From Carboxylicivirga longa (GTDB taxonomy: Bacteria; Bacteroidota; Bacteroidia; Bacteroidales; Marinilabiliaceae), in contig NZ_JBNGOZ010000005.1 of the NCBI RefSeq assembly GCF_050589825.1, positions 186,001-250,000 on the forward strand: a DNA stretch of 64,000 bases, read 5' to 3'. The notes beneath the pieces are model-generated. The model was not told the origin of the DNA. It searched no databases and saw only the letters and a list, made by a program, of their open reading frames with translations. Positions 7,988 through 15,935 of the stretch are shown here, one piece after another. The position numbers and the translations under genes were made by a program. How positions within the stretch are numbered: position 1 is the stretch's first letter; each line of letters opens with the position of its first letter.

Positions 7988-8098
7988 ATGGAAAAACAAT
8001 TATTGCTTGCAACACTAACATTAGCAACAAGTATTATTCAGGTTAGCGGTCAAAAAGATGATAAGTTATCAATCGGAATTCGCCTTACAACGCCCTAA
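7988..8098 (+). pseudogene. 36-codon secreted-peptide frame, probably a truncated gene remnant
   Basis: ATG to TAA encodes 36 residues beginning MEKQLLLATLTLATSIIQVS. This has the form of a Sec signal peptide (short N-region, long hydrophobic core) with a plausible cleavage near VSG-Q. The mature part would be only about 14 residues (QKDDKLSIGIRLTTP). The last 14 bases overlap the 3' end of the convergent NUDIX gene. The best reading is the 5' stump of an exported protein gene whose body was lost; a genuine small secreted peptide is possible. No Shine-Dalgarno or clear -7 box was found. Confidence 0.4.
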
Positions 8099-8546
8099 TG
8101 CAGTCCGATTTGAGCATCTCAGCCACTATCTTATCTATTGGGAATGTGAATTCTTCGGAATTTAGATGCCTTATGGGCATCCAGCGAAACGACTGGGCTC
8201 CATCCACGGCAGGAATATCATTACTATGGTGGCTTGTTTGGATAGGCTCTGTAGTGTTCGTTTTTACCCGGTAGTAGATGCTCATTAGCTGTGTGTTTTC
8301 AAAGGAAATAGCTGCCTGAAAGTAGTCGGTGGTATAAAAATGACTTTCAACCTCAATAGGTAGCCCCAGCTCTTCCATAAATTCACGCTTGAGGCAGTCG
8401 ATCGTCCCTTCTCCAAATTCTAAACCACCGCCCGGAAATTTGGTCATGAGCATGCCTATTCGGTACTCATCGGTGATCAGGACTTCCTGCTGTTCGTTAA
8501 TCAGCAGTCCATAAACGCGAATATTGAATTGCTTGGGAGTGTCCAT
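8085..8546 (-). CDS. NUDIX hydrolase
   Basis: 153-aa cytosolic NUDIX protein. The complete Nudix box (G-x5-E-x7-REUxEExGU) is present as GGLEFGEGTIDCLK followed by REFMEELGL, near residues 41-63, with the metal-binding glutamates intact. Substrates of the family are nucleoside diphosphates linked to another group; the actual one is unknown. An upstream GTG at 8561 would add five residues but lies inside a terminator stem, so the ATG at 8546 is preferred. It is downstream of miaA on the same strand, separated by a strong terminator-like hairpin that ends a few bases before the start. Confidence 0.88.
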   Translation of the reverse strand: MDTPKQFNIRVYGLLINEQQEVLITDEYRIGMLMTKFPGGGLEFGEGTIDCLKREFMEELGLPIEVESHFYTTDYFQAAISFENTQLMSIYYRVKTNTTEPIQTSHHSNDIPAVDGAQSFRWMPIRHLNSEEFTFPIDKIVAEMLKSDCIRAL

Positions 8547-8551
8547 AGTAC

Positions 8552-8613
8552 AAAAAAACACCGGGCCTTTCGTTTGTAAACCGCGAGCAAGGATTTGCTT
8601 TTTTGGCCCGGTG
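8552..8613 (-). terminator. Terminator after miaA, abutting the NUDIX start
   Basis: On the minus strand CACCGGGCC and GGCCCGGTG form a 9-bp GC-rich stem, followed directly by seven T (plus 8552-8558). The long loop holds a second hairpin AGCAA/TTGCT. The structure begins three bases after the miaA stop and its U-run ends five bases before the NUDIX ATG. Confidence 0.75.
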
Positions 8614-8615
8614 GG

Positions 8616-9524
8616 TTAAACTAATTCGATATGAGTATCTACAAATTTAATAATTTCATTGATTTGTGAGGGGTGAAACCAGTTTATTTCCTTATCTCGC
8701 CGGAACCAAGATAGCTGTCGTTTGGCATAGCGGCGTGAGTTACGTTTGATCAGCTCAATGGCCTTATCGGCATCATATTCACCATCCCAGTGGGCAAATA
8801 TTTCTTTGTAGCCTACAGTGTTCAGGGCGTTAATATGCTTTAGGTGGTAAAAGGCTTTGGCCTCATCAAAAAGTCCTTCTTTCACCATGCAGTCAACGCG
8901 CTGGTTAATGCGTTCATACAGTGCTTCACGATCCATATCGAGTCCTATTTTCAGGATATGAAAGGGGCGTTTGCGCGCTGTATTGGTACGTAGGCTGCTG
9001 TAGGGCTGCCCTGTCATTAGGCATACTTCAAGGGCATGCATCACGCGTTTGTGGTTTTTAAGATCCACCTGATCGTAAAATACCGGATCCAGCATCTTAA
9101 GTTGCCGGCGTATGGCATCGAGTCCTTCTTTATTATAGAGGTCCATTACTTCCTGCCTAAGTTCAGGGTCGATGGTGGGTAATTCATCAATTCCCTTGCA
9201 AACAGCATCAACATACATCATGGAGCCACCTGTCATAATCACCTGATTTTGGTGGGTAAACAGTTCCTTCAGTAATTTCAGCACATCCTGCTCAAATTGA
9301 TAGGCATTGTAATAGTCATTAACAGAATGGGTGGCCACCAGGTGGTGTTTAATGGCTGCACGTTGCTCAGCAGTGGGGGCAGCGGTGCCTATTTTTAGCT
9401 CCTTAAATATTTGTCGGCTATCCGACGATATGATGTCGGTTTTTAGGTGTTTGGCCAGGGTCAGGCACAGTTCTGTTTTACCAATGCCGGTGGGGCCCAC
9501 TATAACAATAAGCGTATTTGTCAT
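8616..9524 (-). CDS. miaA: tRNA dimethylallyltransferase
   Basis: 302 aa, normal for MiaA, which adds a dimethylallyl group from DMAPP to N6 of A37 in tRNAs reading UNN codons. The P-loop GPTGIGKTE lies near residues 10-18, with the family blocks DIISSDSRQIF near 30-40 and VMTGGSMMYVDAV near 95-107. The C-terminal RNA-binding segment contains NALNTVGYKEIF and RRYAKRQLSWFR. It is preceded by the pRiA4b-ORF3-like gene after nine bases, so the two are probably cotranscribed from the promoter near 10108. A strong terminator follows. Confidence 0.96.
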   Translation of the reverse strand: MTNTLIVIVGPTGIGKTELCLTLAKHLKTDIISSDSRQIFKELKIGTAAPTAEQRAAIKHHLVATHSVNDYYNAYQFEQDVLKLLKELFTHQNQVIMTGGSMMYVDAVCKGIDELPTIDPELRQEVMDLYNKEGLDAIRRQLKMLDPVFYDQVDLKNHKRVMHALEVCLMTGQPYSSLRTNTARKRPFHILKIGLDMDREALYERINQRVDCMVKEGLFDEAKAFYHLKHINALNTVGYKEIFAHWDGEYDADKAIELIKRNSRRYAKRQLSWFRRDKEINWFHPSQINEIIKFVDTHIELV

Positions 9525-9533
9525 TTTACTGTT

Positions 9534-10073
9534 TTAGTATTGGTCGGCGTAGTCGTCCAGGTTCAAATCCGTATCCAGATCCTCAAAATTCATTGAATCC
9601 AGCGAGCCGTCAAACTCATCGCCAAACAGGTCTTCATCTGCCATGCCGGTGTCATCCGACAAATCTGCCATTTTTATTTGCTCAGGTGCCTCGCCTTCGT
9701 TTCGGTAGCAATTGGCTTTTTTAAGTGTGCCCTCTGCCATCTCAATCACCTCCATGAAAAAGGCTCGTTCCGAGAAGAAGTCGAAAACATAGAGCAAACG
9801 CTGCCCTTCTTCAAACAGAAAATCAGATATTAAGGTGTCCTGCATCACCTTTAAGGATTCATTGGCTCCCTCGCTCATGTCAAACAGGGTGATTTCCGTT
9901 TCCTTGTTCCACTCATTATCAGTAGTGAAGAAGGAAGCCATCTGCGTGGCATCGTAATCGTTGGTATGTTGAATGCAGGTGTGTAAATCAGCGAAGCTTG
10001 CCGTATCGTCAATAGCAATCTCCTCAACGAAACTTTCAACCTCGTTCGACAATACCCTCAAGTAAATAATCAT
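9534..10073 (-). CDS. Plasmid pRiA4b ORF-3-like family protein
   Basis: 179-aa soluble protein resembling the PRiA4_ORF3 fold family. The conserved pattern includes FADLHTCIQ near 28-36, a central TLFDMSEG block, LLYVFDFF near 92-99 and a final region with many acidic residues. From about residue 135 to the end the chain is almost wholly Asp/Glu/Leu/Ser, giving a long acidic tail. The molecular function is unknown in the family. It is the first gene of a likely two-gene operon with miaA. Confidence 0.75.
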   Translation of the reverse strand: MIIYLRVLSNEVESFVEEIAIDDTASFADLHTCIQHTNDYDATQMASFFTTDNEWNKETEITLFDMSEGANESLKVMQDTLISDFLFEEGQRLLYVFDFFSERAFFMEVIEMAEGTLKKANCYRNEGEAPEQIKMADLSDDTGMADEDLFGDEFDGSLDSMNFEDLDTDLNLDDYADQY

Positions 10074-10107
10074 TGCGCTTGCATTTTTTGTTGCTTGGTC
10101 AGATTGG

Positions 10108-10115
10108 CAAAAGTA
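10108..10115 (-). promoter_or_regulatory. -7 promoter box upstream of the pRiA4b-ORF3-like/miaA operon
   Basis: The minus strand reads TACTTTTG, an exact TAnnTTTG, 35 bases before the ATG. No convincing -33 TTG is seen at 19-21 bases upstream. Confidence 0.55.
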
Positions 10116-10206
10116 TTAAAAATAACAGTTACGGAGTGTGTTTTGTTATCACAAAGGGCTAAACATTGACTATTAAAAGTTGTTATAGTAGTAAAAAATA
10201 CAAATT

Positions 10207-10695
10207 ATGATGGAACGATTTATTTTTATATTGATTGGCCTGATTGTGGGTGCAGCCATCACTTTTTTCATTATTAGATCCATGGCACCCAAAATGATGC
10301 TCGTGGAGAGCGAAAGCAAATACAGTTTTGAGGAAACTTTACAGCGTTTGCAGCAGGCCATTGACCAAAAGGGATGGAAGACACCGGCTGTACACGACCT
10401 TCAGGCTACGCTGGCCAAGTTCGACTACGATGTGCGAAAAGTAAAAGTGATGGCGGTCTGTCAGCCTGATATAGCCCAGAAGATACTGAGTCGTGATGAT
10501 GAGCGCATTGCTTCCTCACTGATGCCTTGCCGTATCTCCGTATATGAGAAAAGTGATGGTAAAGTGTATGTATCTCGCCTCAATAGCATAAAGATGGGCA
10601 GTCTTTTTGGCGGCGTTATTGAAGAGGCAATGGATATTGCCGGTCATCAAAGTGAAATGATTATCCAAACTGTCGTAAAAGACAAAAAAGCGTAA
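10207..10695 (+). CDS. DUF302 domain-containing membrane-anchored protein
   Basis: 162 aa. One N-terminal transmembrane anchor lies near residues 5-24, followed by a soluble domain (about 35-155) matching the DUF302 pattern. Recognisable parts are SKYSFEETLQRLQQAIDQKGW, the VMAVCQPDIAQKIL strand-helix with a Cys, and the ASSLMPCRISVYEKSDGKVYV core. DUF302 proteins are small alpha/beta proteins of unknown role. The cytochrome c lipoprotein gene starts one base after its stop, so a joint envelope redox role is possible but unproven. Confidence 0.85.
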   Translation: MMERFIFILIGLIVGAAITFFIIRSMAPKMMLVESESKYSFEETLQRLQQAIDQKGWKTPAVHDLQATLAKFDYDVRKVKVMAVCQPDIAQKILSRDDERIASSLMPCRISVYEKSDGKVYVSRLNSIKMGSLFGGVIEEAMDIAGHQSEMIIQTVVKDKKA

Positions 10696-10696
10696 T

Positions 10697-11134
10697 ATGC
10701 ATAAATTAATTGGTGCATCACTTTTAGTGGTGGGCTTGGTGGCTTGTGGGCCTTCAGGAAACAAGAAAAGTGCGGAGAAACAGGCATCGAACCCTGTTGA
10801 GACCCCAATAACCCTGGATGAGCATCCCGGAAAGCAAGCCTACCTGCGGCATTGTATGGCATGTCATCAGCGTAATGCAAACGGATTGCCCGGCATGTAT
10901 CCGCCATTGGCGAATAATAAGATGGTATCCGGCGATCCTTCGCCACTGATTGATATAGTGTTAAATGGCATGAGTGGTGAGATTGAGGTGAACGGTCAGA
11001 AATATAATGGGGTGATGGCCAGCTATCGTAATTTATCGGATCAGGAAATTGCCGATATACTTAATTACTTGCGCACAGGTTTTGGTAATGAAGGTGCTGA
11101 AATTGTGGCTTCTGATGTAAAGGCGCTGCGCTAA
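10697..11134 (+). CDS. Cytochrome c-type lipoprotein
   Basis: 145 aa. The signal peptide ends in a lipobox (GLVAC, Cys17), so it is probably membrane-anchored by lipid. The heme c site CMACH is at residues 53-57, and candidate axial methionines lie in PGMYPP near 65 and GVMASY near 111. It is a single-heme class I cytochrome of the cbb3-CcoP/SorB-like type. It is cotranscribed with the DUF302 gene. It could pass electrons between periplasmic dehydrogenases and a terminal oxidase; no partner is encoded nearby. Confidence 0.9.
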   Translation: MHKLIGASLLVVGLVACGPSGNKKSAEKQASNPVETPITLDEHPGKQAYLRHCMACHQRNANGLPGMYPPLANNKMVSGDPSPLIDIVLNGMSGEIEVNGQKYNGVMASYRNLSDQEIADILNYLRTGFGNEGAEIVASDVKALR

Positions 11135-11468
11135 GGTACTCAATTACAACAATTTGTAATTATTCGCCTGGAAGTGATAACGCATTATCCGGGATCTTGC
11201 ATTTAAACGATCATTCACCTAACGCTATTGGGTTCCGTTTTTGATATAAATTTATCCTCTTCTGAATATTAGCAGGGATGCAGTTGGGCAGGAGGCTTGT
11301 TAAAGCAACAAAGCGTTTGTTTTATCGCGAGCAATTCTGAATATATGAATTAGCAGATGGTTAATTTTAGCTACTTTTGCCTTACTATGCCACCTTCAGC
11401 AATAGGAGGTGGTGTAATGTAAACGTTAGATAAATCATTCGAAACCTCAATCACGACAAAACGAAGGA
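11135..11468 (+). other. 334-bp intergenic region with promoter and leader hairpin
   Basis: Non-coding. It carries an exact -7 box TACTTTTG at 11372-11379 and, in the predicted 5' leader, a hairpin CCACCT (11390-11395) with AGGTGG (11407-11412) whose right arm contains GGAGGTGG. The arm resembles a ribosome-binding sequence, but it is about 60 bases before the ATG and so cannot serve the Omp85-like gene directly. The first 200 bases show no feature I can name. Confidence 0.5.
11372..11379 (+). promoter_or_regulatory. -7 promoter box of the Omp85-like gene
   Basis: TACTTTTG is an exact match to TAnnTTTG, identical to the box of the SRP RNA operon. The -33 region is weak. The predicted leader is about 80 nt. 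Confidence 0.5.
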
Positions 11469-12632
11469 ATGCGAGTACAAATCTTTTTTTTATGGGTGTT
11501 ATGCGGCCTTTGTAATCAGGTAATGGCGCAGGAGGAAGTAGTCATTGATACGCTGGATGCTAGTTTGGTGGAACAGGCGGCTTCGCTTGTAGAGGATGTG
11601 ATTGATTTTGTCACCATTGAGAAGGGACGCACTACTCTTTCCTTGTATCCGATGGCTGGTTTTTCGCCACGCACAGGGTTTATCATTGGCGTAATGCCGG
11701 TATGGCGTATTCGTCCCCGACTGAATGAGTCCTCTGATTTTTATCGACCCACCACCATTGCGCCTTCAGCTAAAATTTCTACCAAGGGGATGTATGAATT
11801 TGACTTTGATGTTCAGGCCTTCACGGCTAATCGTTGGATGTTTATCTCAAAGTTTCAATACATGTTTCTTCCTGATGAGTTTTATGGCATTGGTAATCAG
11901 CAGAAAGATCCGCCTTTTTCGCGCTATGATATTAACCGAATAGCTTTTAAAACCGATGTACTAAAAGGCATTAGCGCCAGTTGGTTTCTGGGGCTTCGAC
12001 TCGATGTTAATTATGATGATTTTACCGATGTGGAGGGAGAGCTTCTCAATCCCTCAATACCCGGTTTTGGTGGAGGATGGGCCAATGGTATAGGGCCGGC
12101 TTTGGCTTACGATAATCGCGATGATCAGCTATACCCCACCAAAGGTTGGTTCGTTATGTGCTCATCGGCTATTTATGATGGTTTTATGGGTAGTGATTAC
12201 GCCTTCACAAGTACCAGTTTGGATGTTCGTAAGTTTGTGTCTTTGCATGCGGATGTTTCCATTTTGGGTTTTCAGGCTATGGTGAATGCTACCACAGGCG
12301 ATGTACCTTTTTACAAGCTGTCATCTATTGGCGGAAACCGTATGCTACGCGGCATAGCCCATCCTTATCGTTATATGGATAGGCATTCGTGGTTTGTGCA
12401 AGCTGAGTGGCGGCGTCATATTTGGTGGCGCCTGGGTACAGCACTGTTTACAGGAACGGGGAAAGTGATGCCTGAATTTATGCAGACTCCTTTTTCGGAT
12501 TTACATTGGGTAGCCGGTGCCGGCGTTCGCTTTAAGGTGCTGCCCGATGAGGGACTGAACTTTCGTGTTGATTTTGGCGTATCTAACCACGGTGACAACG
12601 GTGTGTATTTCACATTGCGTGAGGCTTTCTAG
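11469..12632 (+). CDS. Omp85-superfamily outer-membrane barrel without POTRA domains
   Basis: 387 aa with a Sec signal peptide (cleavage near VMAQ, residue 21). The rest matches the BamA/TamA C-terminal barrel family. The block GPALAYDNRDDQLYPTKGWF lies near 206-225, the lid-loop equivalent GGNRMLRGI near 287-295, and the final strands end in FRVDFGVSNHGDNGVYFTL with a C-terminal aromatic residue (F387). No POTRA repeats precede the barrel; only about 40 residues of linker do. Short Omp85 proteins of this kind are common in Bacteroidota and their role is unknown (possible lipid or protein transit). It stands alone, with its own promoter. Confidence 0.85.
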   Translation: MRVQIFFLWVLCGLCNQVMAQEEVVIDTLDASLVEQAASLVEDVIDFVTIEKGRTTLSLYPMAGFSPRTGFIIGVMPVWRIRPRLNESSDFYRPTTIAPSAKISTKGMYEFDFDVQAFTANRWMFISKFQYMFLPDEFYGIGNQQKDPPFSRYDINRIAFKTDVLKGISASWFLGLRLDVNYDDFTDVEGELLNPSIPGFGGGWANGIGPALAYDNRDDQLYPTKGWFVMCSSAIYDGFMGSDYAFTSTSLDVRKFVSLHADVSILGFQAMVNATTGDVPFYKLSSIGGNRMLRGIAHPYRYMDRHSWFVQAEWRRHIWWRLGTALFTGTGKVMPEFMQTPFSDLHWVAGAGVRFKVLPDEGLNFRVDFGVSNHGDNGVYFTLREAF

Positions 12633-12644
12633 TGGAGCGTTCAT

Positions 12645-12706
12645 AATGTTTTCCGGAACGGTTCCCTATCACAATACACTTGTACAGAATCGTTCCGTAA
12701 AAGCCT
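12645..12706 (-). repeat. REP/MITE-like ~60-bp palindrome, copy A
   Basis: One of three related intergenic elements. On the minus strand it reads TTACGGAACG, then about 30 bases including TTCT and AGTG, then GGGAACCGTTCCGG and AAAACATT. The arms pair as CGGAACG/CGTTCCG. The 40-base core from GAACG to GTTC (plus 12656-12695) has the same length as in copies B and C. Confidence 0.7.
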
Positions 12707-12818
12707 TATAAATATGGTTCTTTCAAAACTTACTACTTGACATTTATTCTCCAGCCGGACACTTGGATGCGAGCGGTGCTTTACAGTTTTGGGACCTCTA
12801 TTGGATTCAAAGAGCCTG

Positions 12819-12826
12819 TATTTTTG
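12819..12826 (+). promoter_or_regulatory. Candidate -7 promoter box of cysK
   Basis: TATTTTTG matches TAnnTTTG exactly. A TTG at 12801-12803 is closer (15 bases) than the usual 19-21. The leader would be about 75 nt. Confidence 0.4.
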
Positions 12827-12906
12827 TTTTGGTGCATGAACAAAAAGGATGGTCAACGTATTTTATTTATATCATAACAAAGCATTGACAATAAACCATA
12901 ATCAGA

Positions 12907-13830
12907 ATGATGAAAATTGCTAAGAATGTAAATGAGTTAATCGGTAATACCCCCTTGGTTCGCATTAACCGCCTAAGTGAAGATGCTCATGCCGAAGTGT
13001 TGGCCAAGCTTGAGTTTTTTAATCCGGCCGGCTCGGTCAAGGATCGTATTGCCTATTCCATGATTAATGATGCGGAACAGAAGGGCTTGTTGACTAAAGA
13101 TACGGTTATTGTGGAGCCCACAAGCGGAAATACAGGGGTTGGATTGGCCTTTGTAGCAGCCGTTAAAGGCTATCGAATAATACTGTGCATGCCTGAAAGT
13201 ATGAGTATGGAACGGCGTAAACTGTTGATTAAGTTTGGTGCTGAGCTGGTGCTTACACCGGCTGAGAAGGGAATGAAGGGAGCCATTGAACAGGCTGAGC
13301 AGATTGCTGCCGAGCTACCCAAGTCATTTATTCCCCAGCAGTTTAACAACGCTGCTAATCCTGCTATTCACCGATGCACAACGGCCGAAGAGGTGTGGGA
13401 AGCTACCGGTGGTGAAGTGGATATTTTTGTGGCGGGTGTGGGTACAGGAGGTACGATAACCGGCGTGGGAGAGGTCTTGAAAGAGCGTAATCCAGCTATA
13501 AAAATCGTTGCTGTTGAGCCGGAAGCATCACCGGTTTTGTCGGGTGGTCAGCCCGGGCCGCATAAGATACAAGGTATTGGTGCCGGTTTTATTCCCGGAG
13601 TATTAAATACCAGTGTGTTGGATGAAGTGATTAAAGTACCTAACGAAGCCGCCATTGAAACGGCACTTAAGGCGGCGCGGAAAGAGGGCATTTTATGTGG
13701 TTATTCATCCGGTGCTGCTTTATATGCTGCTCTTTTACTAGCTAAGCGTCCTGAAAATAAAGGGAAACGTATTGTAGTGATATTGCCCGATACGGGAGAG
13801 CGTTATCTTAGTACTTTTAATATTGATTAA
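12907..13830 (+). CDS. cysK: Cysteine synthase A (O-acetylserine sulfhydrylase)
   Basis: 307 aa, normal length. It is a PLP enzyme making L-cysteine from O-acetylserine and sulfide. The Schiff-base lysine is K45 in AGSVKDR, followed by the substrate loop TSGNTG near 74-79, the phosphate-cup GTGGTITG near 181-188 and the C-terminal PDTGERYLST. An alternative start one codon later is equally possible. It is a single-gene unit with its own candidate promoter. A long palindrome separates it from the convergent transport operon. Confidence 0.97.
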   Translation: MMKIAKNVNELIGNTPLVRINRLSEDAHAEVLAKLEFFNPAGSVKDRIAYSMINDAEQKGLLTKDTVIVEPTSGNTGVGLAFVAAVKGYRIILCMPESMSMERRKLLIKFGAELVLTPAEKGMKGAIEQAEQIAAELPKSFIPQQFNNAANPAIHRCTTAEEVWEATGGEVDIFVAGVGTGGTITGVGEVLKERNPAIKIVAVEPEASPVLSGGQPGPHKIQGIGAGFIPGVLNTSVLDEVIKVPNEAAIETALKAARKEGILCGYSSGAALYAALLLAKRPENKGKRIVVILPDTGERYLSTFNID

Positions 13831-13883
13831 AACCGATCTTTGGTTTTTATTCTGTGGCTTTAATCCACAATAGGTTTACTTAG

Positions 13884-13955
13884 CGCACTTTGGAAAAGCT
13901 TTAGATTTTAGTAGCCAACAGAGGTAGTCTAAAATTTAAGCTTTTCTAAGGTGCG
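13884..13955. terminator. Long imperfect palindrome, probable bidirectional terminator
   Basis: The left arm CGCACTTTGGAAAAGCTTTA with ATTTTAG pairs with the right arm CTAAAATTTAAGCTTTTC and AAGGTGCG, about 28 bp with few mismatches around a 17-base centre. It lies between converging genes. The arms are far longer than usual terminators in this window (9-15 bp). Confidence 0.65.
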
Positions 13956-13966
13956 TGGTTTTGATT

Positions 13967-15208
13967 CTAAAAGTTGTATTTAAACCTCAGATAGCCCGAA
14001 TGAATACCTTGGCGCTTGATCTCATTGGTGAGGCTATCGGGAAAATAGCCGTTGAAAAACTGCCAGTAAACTGATGCACTGAAATTATCGGCTACGCTAT
14101 AGGTCCAGGTGGGCCCCAGGAAAATACCTTTAATATCGGGATGCGGATACCAGATGCCTGCCAGCGAAAAGGAGGAGAGGGGACTTGCCTGAAACAGTAC
14201 ACTTCCGAGCAGCTGAAAGGGTGAAGTAGCCAGATCTTTAACAGATTGGGGCGGAGCATAGGCATCGTAGAATATAATCTCCTTGTCTTTGGGAAGTTTA
14301 GCCAGCATCACCTCGCCCTGGATGGTCCATTTTGAATTTAATGAATAGTCCATCCCGGTAGATAGCATTACGACACCTGAGGTATCGGCAAAGTTTTCAA
14401 AGGGTTGGTACCAGGCTAATTCACCACGCCAGCTGGCATCTTTAACATAGCCCGACCATCCGAACCCTAGAGCCAGATCATGACTCAGCAAAGTGCCGCC
14501 AATAAACTGAAAATCATAATTCCAGATGTTGGCATTCCATTTCAGGGCGGCAGATACATGCGATGCACTGTCGATATTGGCCACCAGTTCGATGGATGAA
14601 GCTGCCCCCGTGTAATACATGGCACGGATGGCATCTGTACCCGGTTTTTCCTCATAATCAAAATCAAAGTACGAGTAGGTATTAAACAGGTCGTTGGGAT
14701 TGAAGGCAAAGGTCTTTCCCCAGTTGATGCGTTGTTTACCAACCGTGATATCCAGGTTGCCGGATGAGTATTGGGCATATAAGCGATCGAAAGCCAGATT
14801 AAGGATATAACTGTTGCCCACAGCCACATTCCGGGCCGGGTTAAAAAAGTTACCATTCTTCTCATAGCTGTCTTCCAATTGACCGGTCCAATCCAACCGT
14901 ACCTGGTCGCCTATGATCAGACGGTTGCGCATCTGGGTCGAGAGGGTTAAGTGTTCATTGACATACCAGGACAAGTTTAAGCGGTTTTGAAAGTAGATAT
15001 TGGTATTGTATAGATGTTTGTCGTCTTTTGTCAGAAAATCAAGGCTGTCGGGCACTTCAAAAGGCATGTCTGAGATCGAAACTGACTGCATGTTGACCAG
15101 GTAGCCGTTTATAGTCAGCTTCTTGCCGGCATCTGCATATTGGGCCGATACAATTAAGTGTAAGCTGACTAATGCAAAAGCGATAATGATCGTTTTAAGT
15201 TGAATCAT
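13967..15208 (-). CDS. Outer-membrane beta-barrel protein of an ABC/LolA-like operon
   Basis: 413 aa. The signal peptide ends near LIVSAQ (residue 23). The rest is made of alternating amphipathic beta strands, ending in SGYLRFKYNF with a C-terminal aromatic residue, as in outer-membrane barrels. Motifs such as VGKQRINWGKTFAFNPNDLF near 156-175 resemble DUF1302-type or alginate-porin-like barrels, but I cannot name the family firmly. It is the last gene of a five-gene unit with a LolA-like carrier, two FtsX permeases and an ATPase. This makes it the likely outer-membrane receptor or exit pore for whatever that system moves (inference). Confidence 0.75.
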   Translation of the reverse strand: MIQLKTIIIAFALVSLHLIVSAQYADAGKKLTINGYLVNMQSVSISDMPFEVPDSLDFLTKDDKHLYNTNIYFQNRLNLSWYVNEHLTLSTQMRNRLIIGDQVRLDWTGQLEDSYEKNGNFFNPARNVAVGNSYILNLAFDRLYAQYSSGNLDITVGKQRINWGKTFAFNPNDLFNTYSYFDFDYEEKPGTDAIRAMYYTGAASSIELVANIDSASHVSAALKWNANIWNYDFQFIGGTLLSHDLALGFGWSGYVKDASWRGELAWYQPFENFADTSGVVMLSTGMDYSLNSKWTIQGEVMLAKLPKDKEIIFYDAYAPPQSVKDLATSPFQLLGSVLFQASPLSSFSLAGIWYPHPDIKGIFLGPTWTYSVADNFSASVYWQFFNGYFPDSLTNEIKRQGIHSGYLRFKYNF

Positions 15209-15217
15209 TGAATTAAT

Positions 15218-15904
15218 TTATCCTTTGCGTTCGTCTTTAATGATTTTACCATCTTCTAGCTGGATGACTCGCCGTGCTTTATTGACCACCCTGGCATCGT
15301 GGGTGCTGAATATAAAGGTGATGTTTTCTTCGCGATTCAGTTTTTCCATGATGTCGAGTAATGTCTCGGTAGAGGTTGAATCGAGGTTGGCAGTTGGTTC
15401 ATCGGCCAGCACAAACTTAGGTTTGGATGCCAGTGCACGCGCTACAGCCACCCGTTGCTGCTGACCGCCCGAAAGCCTTGATGGCCTGCTGTCAATGCGC
15501 TCACCCAGTCCAACTTCAGTCAGCAGATCAATGGCCCTTTTCTCCCGTTCTTCCTTCGGTTTCCCTTGCAGCTGCATGATAAACTCCACGTTTTCTTTGG
15601 CTGTCAACACCGGAATCAGGTTATAAGCCTGAAACACGAATCCGATGTTATGCAGGCGAAAATCGATGAGTTCTGTTGACTTAAGGTCATTTACCATGGT
15701 ATCGCCAATACGGATCGTTCCTTCGGTGGGTTGATCCAAGCCACCCAGCATGTTTAAAAAGGTGGTTTTCCCGCATCCCGAAGGACCAACAATAGCTGTA
15801 AATTCGCCTTCCTGTATCTCCAGATCGATGCCTTGAACGGCATGTACTTTTACCTCTGAATCGTTATATATCTTGGTCAGTTGTTTTACTTCAATGACAT
15901 TCAT
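15218..15904 (-). CDS. ABC transporter ATPase, LolD/MacB type
   Basis: 228 aa, the usual length of a stand-alone LolD-like ATPase. Walker A GPSGCGKTT lies near residues 40-48, the Q-loop in FVFQAYNLIPVLTAKEN near 89-105, the signature LSGGQQQRVAVARAL near 144-158, and Walker B FVLADEPT near 165-172. The H-loop is FSTHDAR. It powers the two FtsX-type permeases encoded just upstream. The mechanotransmission type suggests extraction of a lipid or lipoprotein from the inner membrane rather than transport through it. Confidence 0.93.
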   Translation of the reverse strand: MNVIEVKQLTKIYNDSEVKVHAVQGIDLEIQEGEFTAIVGPSGCGKTTFLNMLGGLDQPTEGTIRIGDTMVNDLKSTELIDFRLHNIGFVFQAYNLIPVLTAKENVEFIMQLQGKPKEEREKRAIDLLTEVGLGERIDSRPSRLSGGQQQRVAVARALASKPKFVLADEPTANLDSTSTETLLDIMEKLNREENITFIFSTHDARVVNKARRVIQLEDGKIIKDERKG

Positions 15905-15935
15905 GATCTTGATTTTTTGATGTTACTAGCTACTA

